DNA from: Brasenia schreberi | Lineage: Eukaryota; Streptophyta; Magnoliopsida; Nymphaeales; Cabombaceae | DNA: 64,000 bases | Assembly (NCBI GenBank): GCA_036023115.1 | Contig: JAYKKT010000090.1 | Coordinates: 29,409,501 to 29,473,500, forward strand | Direction: 5' to 3' | Shown: positions 11,028 to 23,616 of the stretch, in pieces | How the letters are laid out: every line of letters starts with the position of its first letter | Position numbering within the stretch: the stretch's first letter is position 1 | Notes under the pieces: generated by a model | What the model was told of the DNA's origin: nothing | The model's input: only the letters and a program-made list of their open reading frames with translations | The model's database searches: none | Program-made: the position numbers and the translations under genes

Positions 11028-14000
11028 TATATGCAGGCCATTGATACACGCAATGATAATCGTAATATCATCGGTTCTATTTTCATGTTCTAACCACAAT
11101 CTGTAAGCTTCTGTAGAAATTGCAGTGCAGGCATCCCGAGGGTCCTTGAATGCAGATACCTACATTGAAACCGTGGTATGTGAAATACATGATAATCAAA
11201 GGTGACCACAATGTTGAAAGACAAATTCAAGAACCAAGATAGCCCATTATAAAATAGTACTTGCATGATGAACAATCTCATCAGTATGAAAATATTGCCG
11301 TCAAATCCAAATCCAATTGCAAACCTAAGTTGAAACTGCGTTTGACATTTATTCATTAGGTCTAAATTAAGTCTGACCAAAAGCTTAAGACATTCCCCAG
11401 GAAAAGTCAGATCATAAGAAAATAGAACCAAAATGTTGAAAATAGATTTTGATGGAAGACCCACCAAACTCTGACTGAAGCACCATCTATATGCATGATG
11501 CTGAACCTTTGCATCTTGAACATTAATTACCAAATTTCCACTAAACTTATTTTCATGCCATAAAAGGATACTAATCGTTAAGAATTGTGATGTTGGGTAG
11601 GTGAAGAAACTGTCAGAACCGCCATGTTGTGTGGCTTTCTTTAAACGATTAAAAAAAAGAAAAAAAATAGCAGCTAGAGAAAAAGAGAAAGATGTAGGTA
11701 AAATTGTGAACTTGTTCAAAAGAACGATAAGGGATCTTAGAGTCTTAAACTACAGGCAATAGGAATTTTAGAACATATTCTAATAGCATTCACATGGATA
11801 GGTACATACTGAAGATTCCTGACATACATGCATAAAGCAATATCTTGTGGCATTTGAGAAGGAACCATTCTTGAGGTAGTCTGATATCAGTCCACTGGAA
11901 TTATGTCAAATAGATTTCACTGAATTACAGTCTTTAAGATTTAAGGCAGATAACCGGCTAGTGCCCAAATATACGAATCAACAACAAACAACAACTAAGC
12001 CTTTTCCCATACTAGACGGGGTCAGCTACATGGATTCTTTGTTTCCACAGATCCCTATCGTTTGCCATGTTAGCAGTTAACTCACAATAAGCTTGATCAC
12101 TCTTTTTTGTTTCTTTCCAACACTTTTGTGGTCGTCCTCTAGCTCTTTTAATACTTTCCAAATTTAGTTTTTCATATCTTCTTACAGCCCAAATATACGA
12201 ATGTATCCGAATTTTGTAACGTCCATTATTATGTATACAACCATGCCAGTTATTGGCTCATATCTGCATGTATAAGCACAAAACCTCTGAATGTTGCATC
12301 CCTTCATCTGAATGACATAGCAATAGTCTGCCCAACCAGCAAATTTTGATATATTGCGACAATAAATTGCAATTTTAAGTAACTTCTAAGTATATTGACA
12401 GTAATTTGCCCATACCCTTTGTTTTCATGGTTTCATATTTTCATTCTATAAAAGTTCTCAGTCTGGGTCAAGAGATGAATGCAGTTATTGTAACATAAGC
12501 TGCCACACTAGATAGAACTTTATGACCACTTAAGCTAATTGTTCAATGAAGTGCTTCATCAAGGGTGCAATCCACATACACATCTTTCCAAGAAGATATT
12601 TGACATAATCAAGTAGGATAATGTCATCAGACAACATAAATAATGGAGAAGTTAAACATATGGAAACAATTATCTGTCAGTTCACTTGATCACAAAGAAA
12701 TCGCTGTGAATCAATGGTCAAGTTAGGAAATGTTATCTGTCAATGTATTTGATCATGAACATACATAATTGTCAACCAATGTAAGTAATGAAATTATCTG
12801 TAAATTCGTTGGACCATGAACATATCATTGCTGTCCTTGGGAAAAAATCAATAGTTATTTAGAAACATAACCACAGAATCTTATCATGAGAGTGTGAAAG
12901 AAACTTATCTTTAACTTATTTCAAACACTTGGTTCAGATAAATTATTGCACATTTTATCAAGCCACATCTTGCCAAGTTTTTCTGAAGATTAAGAAACAT
13001 AACCACAGACCAATCATATCAATGAGAAAATCTGCAGGAAAGAGCCCAACGGAACTAGAATTTGGTGGTTGACACGAGCAGATACCAGTCTGAACAGTAA
13101 GTGTCTGCATGTTCTCTTTTTGCTTTACATTGCAATTTGTGCTCTGTAAATGACATGGAAGAAGTTACCAAAACTCCCTCTACATCTAGAACCTCAATCT
13201 AGGTCATAGATGTAGCATGTTTACATCTCATTGGTAATTAGTTATTTATTCAGGATCTTTTTTCTCACTTTCATATTGGGTTTGTGGACTCACTGAAACC
13301 ACCAATATATGCTGGCAAACAAGGTAGGCGAGGTAGTTCTCTGGCTGTAACCTCTGATCTTCAGGGAGGATACCTCATAAGGTAGCAGGACAAATGGCCT
13401 CAATTCGACTGATGTCTTATTAGTAAGTATATGTTTTCGGTGAACAATCCCACTAAATCTTGGGTTGTGATTATAAAGCTCAAAGAGATAATCCCTCATC
13501 CAAGATTGACAAGGAACACCTTTTTGATAGTTGAAGAAAGTTCCAGGCATATAAGACACCTTACATTTAATTGTCCAAAACCTATGTCACACTGATACTG
13601 CTTTTCTTCCAATCTCATATTCTCTCACATGTCAATCACTTCGGTAACTTCATATAAGTCATGATATCCATGTAACTCCACTCATGCCCATGAGGTGGCC
13701 CACTGAGTCACTGACAGATTGATGAGACTCGAACTAACAGTCTATCATGGCCTTTCATGGTAATGGCTGTAATATGAAAAAATATTGTATATTAATCTCC
13801 AAATTGTTTCTAGTTCAATTCTAAACAAAATGATATACCATGAGATGAATGTTTCTGTTATATATGCGTGTTCTACCACTGTTTGGTTAATATTTCATTG
13901 CACAGTATCAGCTTCCAGAGACAGGTTTAATTGAACAAGAACATTTCTGCTTAGGCAAGATGACCATTATAAACCCTGTTGAATACTTTGCATCTTATGC

Positions 14001-15046
14001 AATCATCAACCTCGTTCATCAGACTAATAGCAACAGATACTAAATGAAAAAATATACGAACAAATTAATTCTTCCCATGCCAAAACAACGTGTGAAAGTG
14101 AAAAAGAAATTACCATATCCACAACAGCCTGACTTGATAGGAACTCGAATACCCCATCACTTGCGACAACAAAAAACAGATGATTATGATTAAGATGAAC
14201 CACTTTAACCTCAGGAACAGAAATGACGCCAATCTTCTCTGCCATACTATCTCCAATACTTCTAGTAAATGCAGTTCCTGGGTACACTGCATCAGGCATC
14301 CACAGCCTTGGTGGATCACCATCGTCACTTTCCTCATTCCCCCAACTCTGCACGCTAGGATCCTTGACACCCTCTATCTGATCAACACTAAGAACTCTGG
14401 CACCGCAAAGCTTAACCCTTTCACACTCGTCCTTCCGGAAAGGTGTCTGGTCGAATGAGAGGTCCTCAGACACTACTGAATTCCCACTCTTGACACCCAT
14501 CACAGCTCTAGAATCCCCCACATTGGCCACAAAAAGAGTATCACCCTTAACAAGAACAGTGATAGCAGTTGTCCCGCTCATTGAATCATCTACCTCACTC
14601 GCATGAAGAAGTGTGTTTGTAGTCGAGAAAGCAAAACTGTAAGCTTTCACAGGGTCATCGAAGAGTTCAGGATCACTAACCAGTGATTCAATCAAATGGT
14701 CCCTAGCAAAATTTGCACACTGCGTACCAAATTGACCATGGCCGTCAAAAACACCAAAGAAATGGAGATTTGGGTCACCTCCAAGTTGTGTTTTAACACA
14801 AAAACTGTCTTGGTTTTCCCTCTCCGGGAAATCAGGATAGTAGCCTTTCTGTGTATAAGACGAAAACTTCAGGTGGAAATCATGAGAGGGAATATGAATT
14901 ACCTCAACCGTGCAATCTGTTAGTCGCCTCTCAACATTCTTTCGATAATTTACTCTTTCCCCGTTTCCACCATAAACCATCACCCCTCTTTCTCCATCAG
15001 ATGAATCTGGATAGTTTCTGCAACACTTGCCATGGACGCAACCCAT
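11028..15046 (-). CDS. PP2C-type Ser/Thr phosphatase, two exons found, 3' end open
   Basis: Exon 1 is 14114-15046 (311 codons, ATG at 15046) and exon 2 is 11028-11159 (44 codons); both junctions are phase 0. Exon 1 starts MGC with further cysteines, a likely N-myristoylation and palmitoylation site. It has the PP2C motifs in order: ENQD (77-80), FGVFDGHG (97-104), SGTT (157-160), NVGDSR (175-180), TRSIGD (261-266) and ASDGVFEF (295-302). Exon 2 supplies KDPRDAC and the final metal-binding TDDITII. The donor after exon 1 is gtaatt and exon 2 is preceded by ag. The sequence most resembles the plant protein (Arabidopsis At2g20050 type) in which a PP2C is fused to cyclic-nucleotide-binding and kinase domains. 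No such exons were found to the left. A good donor (gtaagt) ends exon 2, so either exons lie unrecognised at 7.7-11 kb or the protein ends 10 codons after reading through. The intron of 2954 bp contains a LINE insertion. Confidence 0.88.
11963..11978. repeat. Target-site duplication, left, of LINE 11979-12186
   Basis: gcccaaatatacgaat, identical to 12187-12202. Confidence 0.9.
11979..12186 (-). mobile_element. Very short 5'-truncated RTE LINE inside PP2C intron 1
   Basis: A 208-bp minus-strand insertion. It has a (CAA)n tail at its left end (the LINE 3' end), then the family 3' end (gacggggtcagctacatgg near 12016) and the last part of the coding region (cttttgtggtcgtcctct near 12123-12140). 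Perfect 16-bp duplications flank it. It is in the same orientation as the host gene. Confidence 0.92.
12187..12202. repeat. Target-site duplication, right, of LINE 11979-12186
   Basis: Identical 16-mer to 11963-11978. Confidence 0.9.
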
Positions 15047-16504
15047 TCGGAACTCTCAAATAACACTAAGAAATTTAGCATTTAGCGTTCCTCCTATACA
15101 GGACATTCAGTTGGCTCTTTGATTCTGAATAGCATGAAACCAGAAGTCCACCTTGGGTGCAAGAGGGTTTACACTTTGTTTCAGAAAAATAAGACAGAAA
15201 GAGACTTATGGTAATAAAGAATTGGAGTCTAATATCTGCAACAGGACAGCCGTCAAAACGAAGGCAAAGGCGCAATGAGAGAGCAGTTAAGAGGAATGAA
15301 GAATGTGTGTGATGAAAAAGGTTTTGTATCTTACTGAGAAGACGCTTAGACAATTCCGCAAATATCTAAAACGTGGAGTGGAGGCAAGCAGTAAGCATAG
15401 TGCATAAGAAAGGAGAAATCATGTAGAAGTTAGGAAAGTTTCACCAAGAACAGCCAAACAAAAATCACAGGGAACAGCTAGAATCGCACCCTAGTTCTGT
15501 ATGGCTCAAAAAGTATATGGTGCATAAGAAGATAATGATTAAGCTTGACCAAGAACTAAAGATGAAGATACCCACATACCAGAAAAAGAAACCTTGGAGC
15601 TCAATACTAATTTTAGCGGGGAATAACACCAGAAACAGGAAAAGGAGCTACGCCTCACCGTCACCGGTAACAGATGAAGAGGGCTTTGAGTGACCAAGGA
15701 TTGAGACAAGCTCTGCAACCAAGTCCAAGAAAGTTAACTGATACCATAAAAACTACCATCTTTAATTCAACGTGCAAGACTTCAAAGGAGCAAAGACGAA
15801 TGGGATTTTTCTATGGAAAGAAACTGGTTTTGGGTGATAAAAAATAGGCCTTTTCGTAGATACTCCGGAGTAGAAGTTTACAGAAGGGAGTTTTTCTGTA
15901 TGCCTCTAATGAATCATTGATGATGATGATGACCCGCGAAACTCGAAAAAGCTCAGTAGGTGGTTCACATGACATGGAATACTTGTGACATCTAAAGTTT
16001 TGGATTTACTTGGCAGGACGTCGACTTCAAGTCCCTAAGATTGCATTTATGATTTTGCCGTAGGTTTTGACGATAAATGAGGTGGGATTTGTTTGGTTAA
16101 GTGGAATGTTGGTATCATCTTCTCTCTCTCTAACTTTTCTTTTTGCTTTTTATGCAGACATAATACATGGTAACAGTGGTTTCGACATTAAAAGAGGCGG
16201 TTAGATGTAGTTTTGATTAAAAAGCCGAAACTGAGTGGCGAATACTACGACGAACATAAAACATGATCTTATCATTTTAAGAAAGTTCAATAATGTCAAG
16301 ATGCTGAAAAGAAAAAATAGTTCAATAATGAGGAAGAGTTCTATGTAATGGAACCATTTAGTGTAGAAGAAGGCTTGATTTTGATGCTTCTAATAAATCT
16401 CTCTTAATCATCTTTTAGTCTCTTTCTCTGATGACAATATGATGGATACTTTAACAAGAAAAAATTTAGTACTTATTCATAGGGTTCATGATACCCAATA
16501 CTTG
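15047..16504. other. Leader/promoter side of the PP2C gene
   Basis: No exon recognised. A consensus donor on the minus strand (gtaaga, near 15334) could mark a 5' UTR exon. The rest is AT-rich, with a CT run near 16121-16131. Confidence 0.35.
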
Positions 16505-16592
16505 AAAACTAGCACCTAGAGTCTAGTGTTTTGGAGTTCGACTCCGAAGGCAAGCATGTGTGGCCTCCTCTTGTAACAAAAGAAAAAAAAAG
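16505..16592 (+). mobile_element. SINE-like fragment
   Basis: A tRNA B-box-like sequence (ggagttcgactccgaagg, about 16531-16548) is followed by 'ggcctcctcttgtaacaaaa' and an A-rich tail. The same order is seen at 41768-41883, 62828-62917 and, inverted, 40643-40775. The A-box half is not clear here. Confidence 0.5.
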
Positions 16593-16978
16593 TTGGAAAC
16601 TAAAAAAACTTGTGAAGCGAGAGAATATTGAACTGTCAAAGTTGACAGCAAATGCGCATATGCATGGTACCTACTACTGTATAGTTGGCTCTGCCTTCAA
16701 AAGTTTTCTGGCTCTTGAGTTCAACCAAGCATAACCGTGGGCTATTTGTCCTTAAAAGATTTATAGACCTATCAAAGTGGCTGAGCGCATCAATCATAAA
16801 GTGCAGAGATATAAAGTATGGATTCTTTTATGACTTTTTTGACGAAATATTTCTTTTTTTCTTTCTTCTTTGTGTGGAGAAGAAAAGAGGATTGTGTTTC
16901 TGTAATAAACTTTCCTCAATTGGTTAATGATGAGAGTAGACTGGCTGGTTACTTTCTTGAATTCGTTAATTATTAGAG

Positions 16979-17317
16979 TAGACATGGCCAATATGGAACC
17001 GCTCCTGCAATTTCAAGAAGAATTGGATCAAGTTAAGAACTGGTTAAACTGGAACCGCTCAAATCAAACCTGGAACCAGAGATCACTTAACTCGGTTCTT
17101 GTTCTACCTTAACATAGAACCGGAACCTAATCAAAACTGAAACTGCTGGTTCCATTTTGTTATTCTTTTAAAATTTCAAAAATTTTAAGGATTTTTTCAA
17201 TTCCCAACTATTGATAATTCAAACTAAAACCGAAACTGGAATCATTGGTTTCAAACTGAAAGTAGTACCACCCAGTCCCTTCCGGTTTATGGTTTCAAGC
17301 GGAACCAGCCATGTATA
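16979..17317. mobile_element. GGAACC-rich inverted-terminal-repeat element (hAT-like MITE), copy 1
   Basis: The left end tagacatggc and right end gccatgtata are inverted repeats (9 of 10 bases). The flanks tattagag (16971-16978) and aatgagag (17318-17325) match at 6 of 8 positions, suggesting a decayed 8-bp target duplication as made by hAT transposons. The interior has repeated GGAACC/GGTTCC hexamers on both strands around a central A/T-rich stretch. There is no coding capacity. Confidence 0.65.
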
Positions 17318-17829
17318 AATGAGAGGAAGGTTTTAAGGAAAAGGTTTGTGTGAGAGAGATGTTATTCTCCTCAAAAATTATTAGATTTGTAAAGTGAGAA
17401 TCAGAGATCTCCGAGGTTGCTTTCGAGGGTTTGTGTGAAGAGAAGCAGATGCTTTCTATTTACTGCTTTTGTGGATCCACATACTCACTTTCACTTTCTA
17501 ATACACGTGAATAAGAAGGGTTTATGTGGTTGTAGGGGTTACAGTACATATTTCATCGTGTTAGGGGGGCGAAGCATGAATCTCAACCATATATTCACTG
17601 TAAAACATAGGTTTTATTTTAAAATTTCAGGGCCGGCCACCCTCCACCCTTCCATGTAGATCCGCCATTGTTTATGTGTGAGATAAACCTTTCTTATACA
17701 AACATAAAAGCGATGCCACATCTGGTTAGGGATCGATCGTGGAAAGAATTTTAAGTGGAAGGCAATGGGTCCGACACTTGAGGTATGCATGTTTCATGTT
17801 TGGTAGAGTTCCGCATAACCTTAACTAGG

Positions 17830-18180
17830 GACACAAGTAAGTTGAACCGTTCACGAGTTGCTTGAGCTCAAGTGGTGGTTCAAACTGGAACCGAATACGG
17901 CGAGGAACTGGTTGAATATGGAATTGGGGGATACTCGGTTCGATTGTGGTTTTACCTTTTATAAAATCGGAACCGGAACCGTCAACTGCTGTTCTGTTTT
18001 TTTAATTCTTTTATGTTTTTAAAAAAACTAATAAAATCATCAGTTCTAAGCGGTTTCGGACTCAAATTGGAACTATCCTGGAACCGGTGATTCTGGAACC
18101 ATAACCGGAACCAGCCCCAGGTCGGTTCGGTTATAGTTCCAAGTTGTGAGCTAACTGAAACGGGACATGTCTATGTAGGG
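17830..18180. mobile_element. GGAACC-rich element, decayed copy
   Basis: The same interior style as the element at 16979 (ggaaccggaacc, central T/A-rich stretch, ggaaccggtgattctggaac). It ends with ggacatgtcta, the reverse complement of the family's terminal motif. The left terminus is not clear. Confidence 0.45.
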
Positions 18181-19308
18181 CGACCCACATGAAACTTCAA
18201 GGTCAGAACTTGTCAAGTTCAAACAAATCCACAAGCTCAATTGAGCTCGATCATATTCGAGCTTCGTGAGCTCAAATTAAACCGGAGCTCAATTGAGTGA
18301 ATTTGTTGCATTCAACTCAAACCAGCCCAGTGAAAGAGCATGAACCGTTCGAACATAAGTAGCCCAAGCCTGAAAAAGAAGCTCAAGCTCAAGAATCAAG
18401 ATCAAAGCTCAAGTTGAGAGGAGCATTCTTTTAACAAGTTGACTTGAGCTTAGTTATCGAGTTCAACTAGGCTTGATTAATCCACCCCAACCGACCACCC
18501 AAATCGGTGGCCATTAATGAGGTGGGAGGGCTGACCCGCCTGAAATTTGAGAAACCAATGAAAAAGTTATAGGGATGGTTGAATCGATGACCATTATACA
18601 TATAATTCACCCCACCTCAAATGGTCGAATAGACAGTTCGCCCCACCCTACAAAAACTTTTAGATCCTCCACCGTTGTTCATCTAGGACACACGCTGTAA
18701 TTCAAAATGCCTTAATTTGGAGCTAGCTTATGTTTTTCTCTAAGATGTTTGACATGCTTCTTTTTTCAGTACCGAGATGAGCCAAAATGACCAGAAACAA
18801 GAGTTTAATGAGCAGAAATGAACTAAAAAAAATTAGTTATATTAAATGGATGTCATATTACACGCATATAGAAAAGATTAGTTACATTAAATGGATATCA
18901 TACTTATTTGAAACTCATAGTGTACAAATTAGGACTTCAATGCAATAAATGCAACGGCGACCACCGTTTTAAAAACTGAGAGCATTAGCTCAACTGGCAA
19001 GGCGTATATTTAGATTTATAATAAGATGTCAAACCAATCAATTGTTTACAAATCAAACCTAGACAAGGCTTAAGCAATATTTTATTTACATTCTTACGGT
19101 TCAACGTATTTCAAATAAGGTTTGAAGTAAATTCGTTGTCTCTATCTGCGTGCTTAATGGCTTGTTTTCTTATAACTAGCTTTTTGTTAGATAAAGTAGC
19201 AGTGAAGGTTTGTATCAATTCTTTCTATTAAACATAAAACAACTAATTGACTTTAGAAAAGCATGTTTCTAAAACGTAAGCTTTCATCTTTGTTTATGAC
19301 TTAGCCCT

Positions 19309-19352
<44 letters not shown>

Positions 19353-20624
19353 CATTCTCACTCATACCCATAAATTACTTTTGGATGGAATGAGTATAAT
19401 TTCACATTTTCTTAAAAAAATTATATTCATCTTACTCAAAAATAATAGATAGGCATGAGTGGGCAAGTGTCATCACAATTTCTCTCTCTATATATAAATA
19501 TATAGATAGATACATACATACATATGTATGCATGTATATATGTGTGTGGGTGAGTGTCTCCTCAATAAAGAAAATAAAGTGCAGTGTGATCTTTGTAGCA
19601 TTAATATATCAGATCCAAGACTTACAGAGAGAGAGAGAGAGAGATGAACAATGGGGCATGGTATTTTATTGGTTCTGGTGGGTGCCGGCTAATGAAGCAA
19701 ACAGGTCCTTAAGCTATATAAGCACGATATGAACAATGCTTATTCAGTTTTGCTTGGCTAGTTAAGCCGTTAAGTGTATAAAACTTCCATGTACAGGTAT
19801 GCTAGAAAAATAATGTCAATTATTGGGTGCGTATAATGTAATTAAATAATCGAATACTCCCATTTGCTATAAAATTGTATATAAATAAAATTTTCCATCT
19901 CAGTTCCGAGTGAAGAAATTAAATTTTCTACCCAAAATTATACATCAAAAATACTTTTAAATTTAACAAGAACCTTCTGCTTAGCTCATCCAACATGGCT
20001 TGTGCTTAGGTTCGGTGGCAGGTATAATTTTTAAAAGGTTAGAACTATATTGTATATAGAATTTTGGGTTTCGGGTGAGACCGCCGCCAACCTCGACAAA
20101 CTATGTATTATAGGCTATCATTTTCTTCTTTCTTCTTTCTTTTATTTATAAATCGCTTGTTTCTGTATCCATTTTGTGTCATACCATGAGTTTTTTAGGT
20201 TGGGTCAGTTTTGTATCAACACGAATTCAGGCAACATCAACAATAAAGCAAACCGAAAATTCTACAAGAAAGTACCATAACCAATATTATAACAAGAAAA
20301 TAAGAAAATAAAAGGCTAAAAAACAGGAGAAAGAAAGAACTATCAAAATAGTTGTCGATCTCTCTCTGTTCACGATGTACGGCATGGCATGAAAACACGA
20401 CACGAACATAAACCTGAAAAGATTGTGTTTGTGTTCACTAAAAGTACCATGGTTCATGTTCAATCAAAGTAACGCAGGTAATGCTCAAAAGAATCGAGTT
20501 CTTTTACTGGGAGGTTGAACCTAGATATCTCTGATTCTGGGTAAATTGGAACAAGCAGTTTTAAACGGTCATTGATTTCGGTTTGTTTGAAACAAGCGGT
20601 TCATGATGTCTAGAATCAATAATG
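18181..20624. other. Intergenic AT-rich DNA
   Basis: No gene recognised. It holds a stretch rich in gagctcaa/ttgagctc words (about 18200-18480), a tRNA-like phrase 'attagctcaactggcaaggc' near 18987, a CT-TA microsatellite at about 19312-19352, and TA runs near 19490-19540. Confidence 0.4.
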
Positions 20625-20700
20625 ATAAATCCGACAAAGTGTTACGCTGGGTGTGGAAAGCCTAACTCAACCTTTCTCTTTTTGCATCAAGACTTGACAT
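20625..20700 (-). mobile_element. RTE LINE 5'-leader fragment
   Basis: 'aatccgacaaagtgttacgc' and the following bases match, with changes, the leader of the LINE at 1-905 (near 781-860). No other LINE sequence adjoins it. Confidence 0.45.
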
Positions 20701-21379
20701 TGACCTTGATAGTACTTGGCTCTCGAAAGATCATTAAAAGGCATTTTAAAAGTTTTAACTAACTATATGTAGAATGTAATTGCATTAAGAAATTTAAGGT
20801 AAATAAAAGATGGTTTTTAATTCAAGATATTTCATCAAATCTCTCTCTCTCTCTCTAAACTTGGTTCAGTTTGGTGAGCCATTAGCGAAAATATTTAATC
20901 AGAGATTTCTTGCCTAATAGTTAGCTTGGACTCATTTATATAAAAAAGAACGGAGCAACAAACAAGAGTTCTTGAGTTGGTTTGATCGTTTACCAGCCCT
21001 TGAGCTCGTCTCGCTTGTTTACCCGATTACCGGGCCGACGGAACGAACCAACCCTCCACCACTGGGGGTAGACCGCTGGTTCCAATTCCATAATCTTTGC
21101 CTCATAATCAAACATCCCCTTCAGCGAACTTAGCCTCTTTTTTCTTTTTTGAGAAAAACAAAAATGCTACTCTTACTATTTTCATCAAAAGGGATTCATT
21201 TATTATGAATCACCAGTGGCAGAACCACTTTAAGACGAGATGGGCATGGGCTTAACCTAAAATTTTTGATTCATTTGATCCACTATTATACATATTGGGA
21301 GGACCTATTGGATGGGATTGCCGGGCTCTCGCGTGATCAGTCTCATACCCGGAGAAAGGAGGGTTGTGTTAGATATACG

Positions 21380-22300
21380 GTCCAAATCAGGGAGTTGGAA
21401 CAATAAAGATTTTGTATATCGATTTCTACGAAGTCTCCGAAAAGAATTTGAAAGAGTTAGATCATTTCTTATTCATCGAAAGTCGTTTCCCAATAAAGAA
21501 GAGGTTTTTACCGATCTTTAAATTGCAGAAACAAGAATGAATGAAGTTAGGCTTCAAAGAGATATCGCACTAGCCGCATCTAAACCTGGTGCAAATGTGA
21601 AGGATTATCGTCTTCCTTATTTCAAAAACGAATGATCAAGCAAAGCAAAAAAAAGAGATCATTTGCTATCATTATAGAGAAGTCAGGCACATAAAGTCAA
21701 ATTTTCCTAAGTTGAAAAAGAAGGTAGCTTTAGTAGAAGAACAAGTTTTATCTCTCATCCTTACACTTGAAGAAAAAATGAAGAAAAAGGGAATATTTTT
21801 ATCATCTTCCTCTTTATCTCAGTTGATCGCGTATACTATTACTGATTGGGGTGGTGATGTGAATGGCAGGCACTCTATTAGATGCTATTGCATTTTCCTT
21901 TGTGACACTCTTATATCATGGAAATACAAGAAACAGAAAAAGGTGTCTCTTTCTTCCATCGAAGCTAAATATCATGTAATGGCCAACACAACCACCGAAC
22001 TAACTTTATTGCGATGACTATTTTAGGATTTGGGCATATAATTGGAAGCTCATCCAATCATGTACTACGGCAACAAAAATGCTATGTATATAGCCAATAA
22101 TAATACCTTTCATGAGCGTATAAAGCATATCGAGATGGATTGTCACTACGTTCGTGAAGAGCATCTACAAGGCAATTTAGTATTACAATTTATAAAATCA
22201 AAATATCAACTTAAAGGTGTTCACTAAGTCATTACTTGCTCCTCGATTTTAGTTTTTGATTGGTAAACTTTAGGTCATGGAGTTGTTAGTTTTAGGTGGG
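21380..22300 (+). pseudogene. Ty1/copia remnant: gag fused to RNase H
   Basis: Translation in shifting frames gives a copia gag stretch (WNNKDFVYRFLRSLRKEFER, about 21390-21450) and a decayed zinc knuckle near 21660-21705 in which two of the three cysteines are replaced. Then, without protease, integrase or RT, comes the RNase H end of pol (DWGGDVNGR near 21844; SLSSIEAKYHVMANTTTEL near 21949-22005; FHERIKHIEMDCHYVREEHL near 22108-22170). A large internal deletion has joined the two ends. A purine-rich aggtggg at 22294-22300 fits the polypurine tract before the 3' LTR. Confidence 0.8.
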
Positions 22301-22550
22301 TGTTAGAAAATGGGTCGCTCGGGCCCGGCCCTAACTAGTTGGGTTGTCAAGCCCAGGACCCCCAGGGCCATTAGCCGTTGGGGGTTGGTTGTGACCAGCC
22401 CTCCTCCACTCGCTTCTTCCTCTCTTCTCATGTACTCTCTCTAATTCCCTCTTGTAATCTTTTATAAATACCTCACTCATGTATATAATTTTTCAAGCCT
22501 TTTGTGGCTAAATAATATTTATTTTTGGTATATTATACCTTTGTTGCATA
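22301..22550 (+). repeat. Probable copia LTR
   Basis: It starts tgttagaaaa, a common copia LTR start, directly after the purine tract. It contains a TATA-like tataaata near 22463, followed by T-rich DNA. The right end is a guess (gttgca near 22551). No second LTR was found for comparison. Confidence 0.5.
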
Positions 22551-22639
22551 CGCTTTATTATAGCCTTTTTCCAAGGCTTTTGTGTGTGATATTTTGAGGT
22601 GATATTCACCAACCTTCCGCTTACATACAAGTGGTAGTG

Positions 22640-23190
22640 GTTTACCAAATACATCATCTACAAGTGTACCACCCATCTTACCTATAGAAGACCATAGATT
22701 AGATGAAGATGAAGGATAGAAAATGGTACACAAAGAACTAGCTACAGACAAGTTACTGAAGACATACTCAAGGGGAAAAAACAAGTTATCATTCTCAATC
22801 CTAATGCTACCCTTAATCAGAATCTTCATCCTTGTTCAGTTCTATAAGTATCTGAGATAAACCCTTCAATTCTTTCTTATGATATTTGTAATGATCTACA
22901 CATTGCACTAAGGAAGGGAAAACGTGAAACAACTAAATATCCTATCAATCAATTTTTATCTTACACTAATCTTCCAAAAGAATATCAGATGTTTATGAAG
23001 AATGCAGAAATTGTGTGTATTCTAAAGCACTTCAAAGAAGCCAAGCATGTCCCATAATGGAGGTAAGCAATGGAAGATGAAATTACAACACTGAAAAAAA
23101 AATCATACTTGGGCACTCGTAGATCTCCCACCAGGCCGGAAGACACTAGGTTGTAAACGGGTCTACACTATCAAATTCACGGCAGATGAA
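22640..23190 (+). pseudogene. Ty1/copia remnant: integrase-RT linker and RT start
   Basis: Fragments in several frames: a TYSRGKNK-like stretch (about 22764) of the kind found before RT in copia pol, then PINQFLSYTNLPKEYQMFMK near 22950-23000. These are followed by AMEDEITTLKK and the RT opening (TWALVDLPPGRKTLGCKRVY) with a one-base shift, and IKFTADES near 23172. Sequence stops where the LINE fragment begins. It lies downstream of the LTR, so it cannot be the missing middle of the element at 21380-22300; a tandem or second copy is implied. Confidence 0.7.
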
Positions 23191-23616
23191 TCTATTCAAC
23201 TTCAAAGGAGTTTGCACCATCATACATGTCTCTTATAAGATTTATTTATATCAATGGGATATCTCTCTTTTCCAAGATTCTCCAAAGAACATGTCTTGGC
23301 ACCCTATCTTAAACTTTTTCTAGATCAATAAATATCATGTGAAGTTTTTTGTTTTTTGCTCTAATATGTTCTATAAGACGTCTCAATAGGTGAATCGCTT
23401 CAATAGTAGATCTACCAAGCATGAATATGAATTGGTTCTTTACTTTACTCGATACTTGTCTTAACCTATGTTTGATAATTCTTTCTCATAATTTCATAGT
23501 ATGGCTCATTAACTTATATCTCGATAATTCACATAATTTTGAATGTCTTGTTCTTATATATGGGTGTAAGTGTACTCGCTGTCCATTCTTTTGGCATTTT
23601 TTGGGTTCTCCATATT
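23190..23616 (-). mobile_element. Old RTE LINE RT fragment
   Basis: Minus-strand match to the RT region of the LINE at 32922-34562 (for example tcaataaatatcatgtgaag near 23322). A small internal deletion near 23200 joins 'aacttcaaaggag' to 'tttgcaccatc'. More substitutions than its neighbour at 23617. Confidence 0.8.

Noticed and set aside
11090..11719. 209-residue minus-strand frame overlapping PP2C exon 2
   Set aside because: It reads the exon in another frame and continues into intron sequence; no family motif.
14180..15063. Plus-strand frames across the PP2C exon
   Set aside because: Antisense shadows of a strongly conserved coding exon.
18975..19060. tRNA-like phrase attagctcaactggcaaggc
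   Set aside because: Only an A-box-like part is convincing; no clover-leaf and no clear B-box, so neither a tRNA gene nor a firm SINE call.
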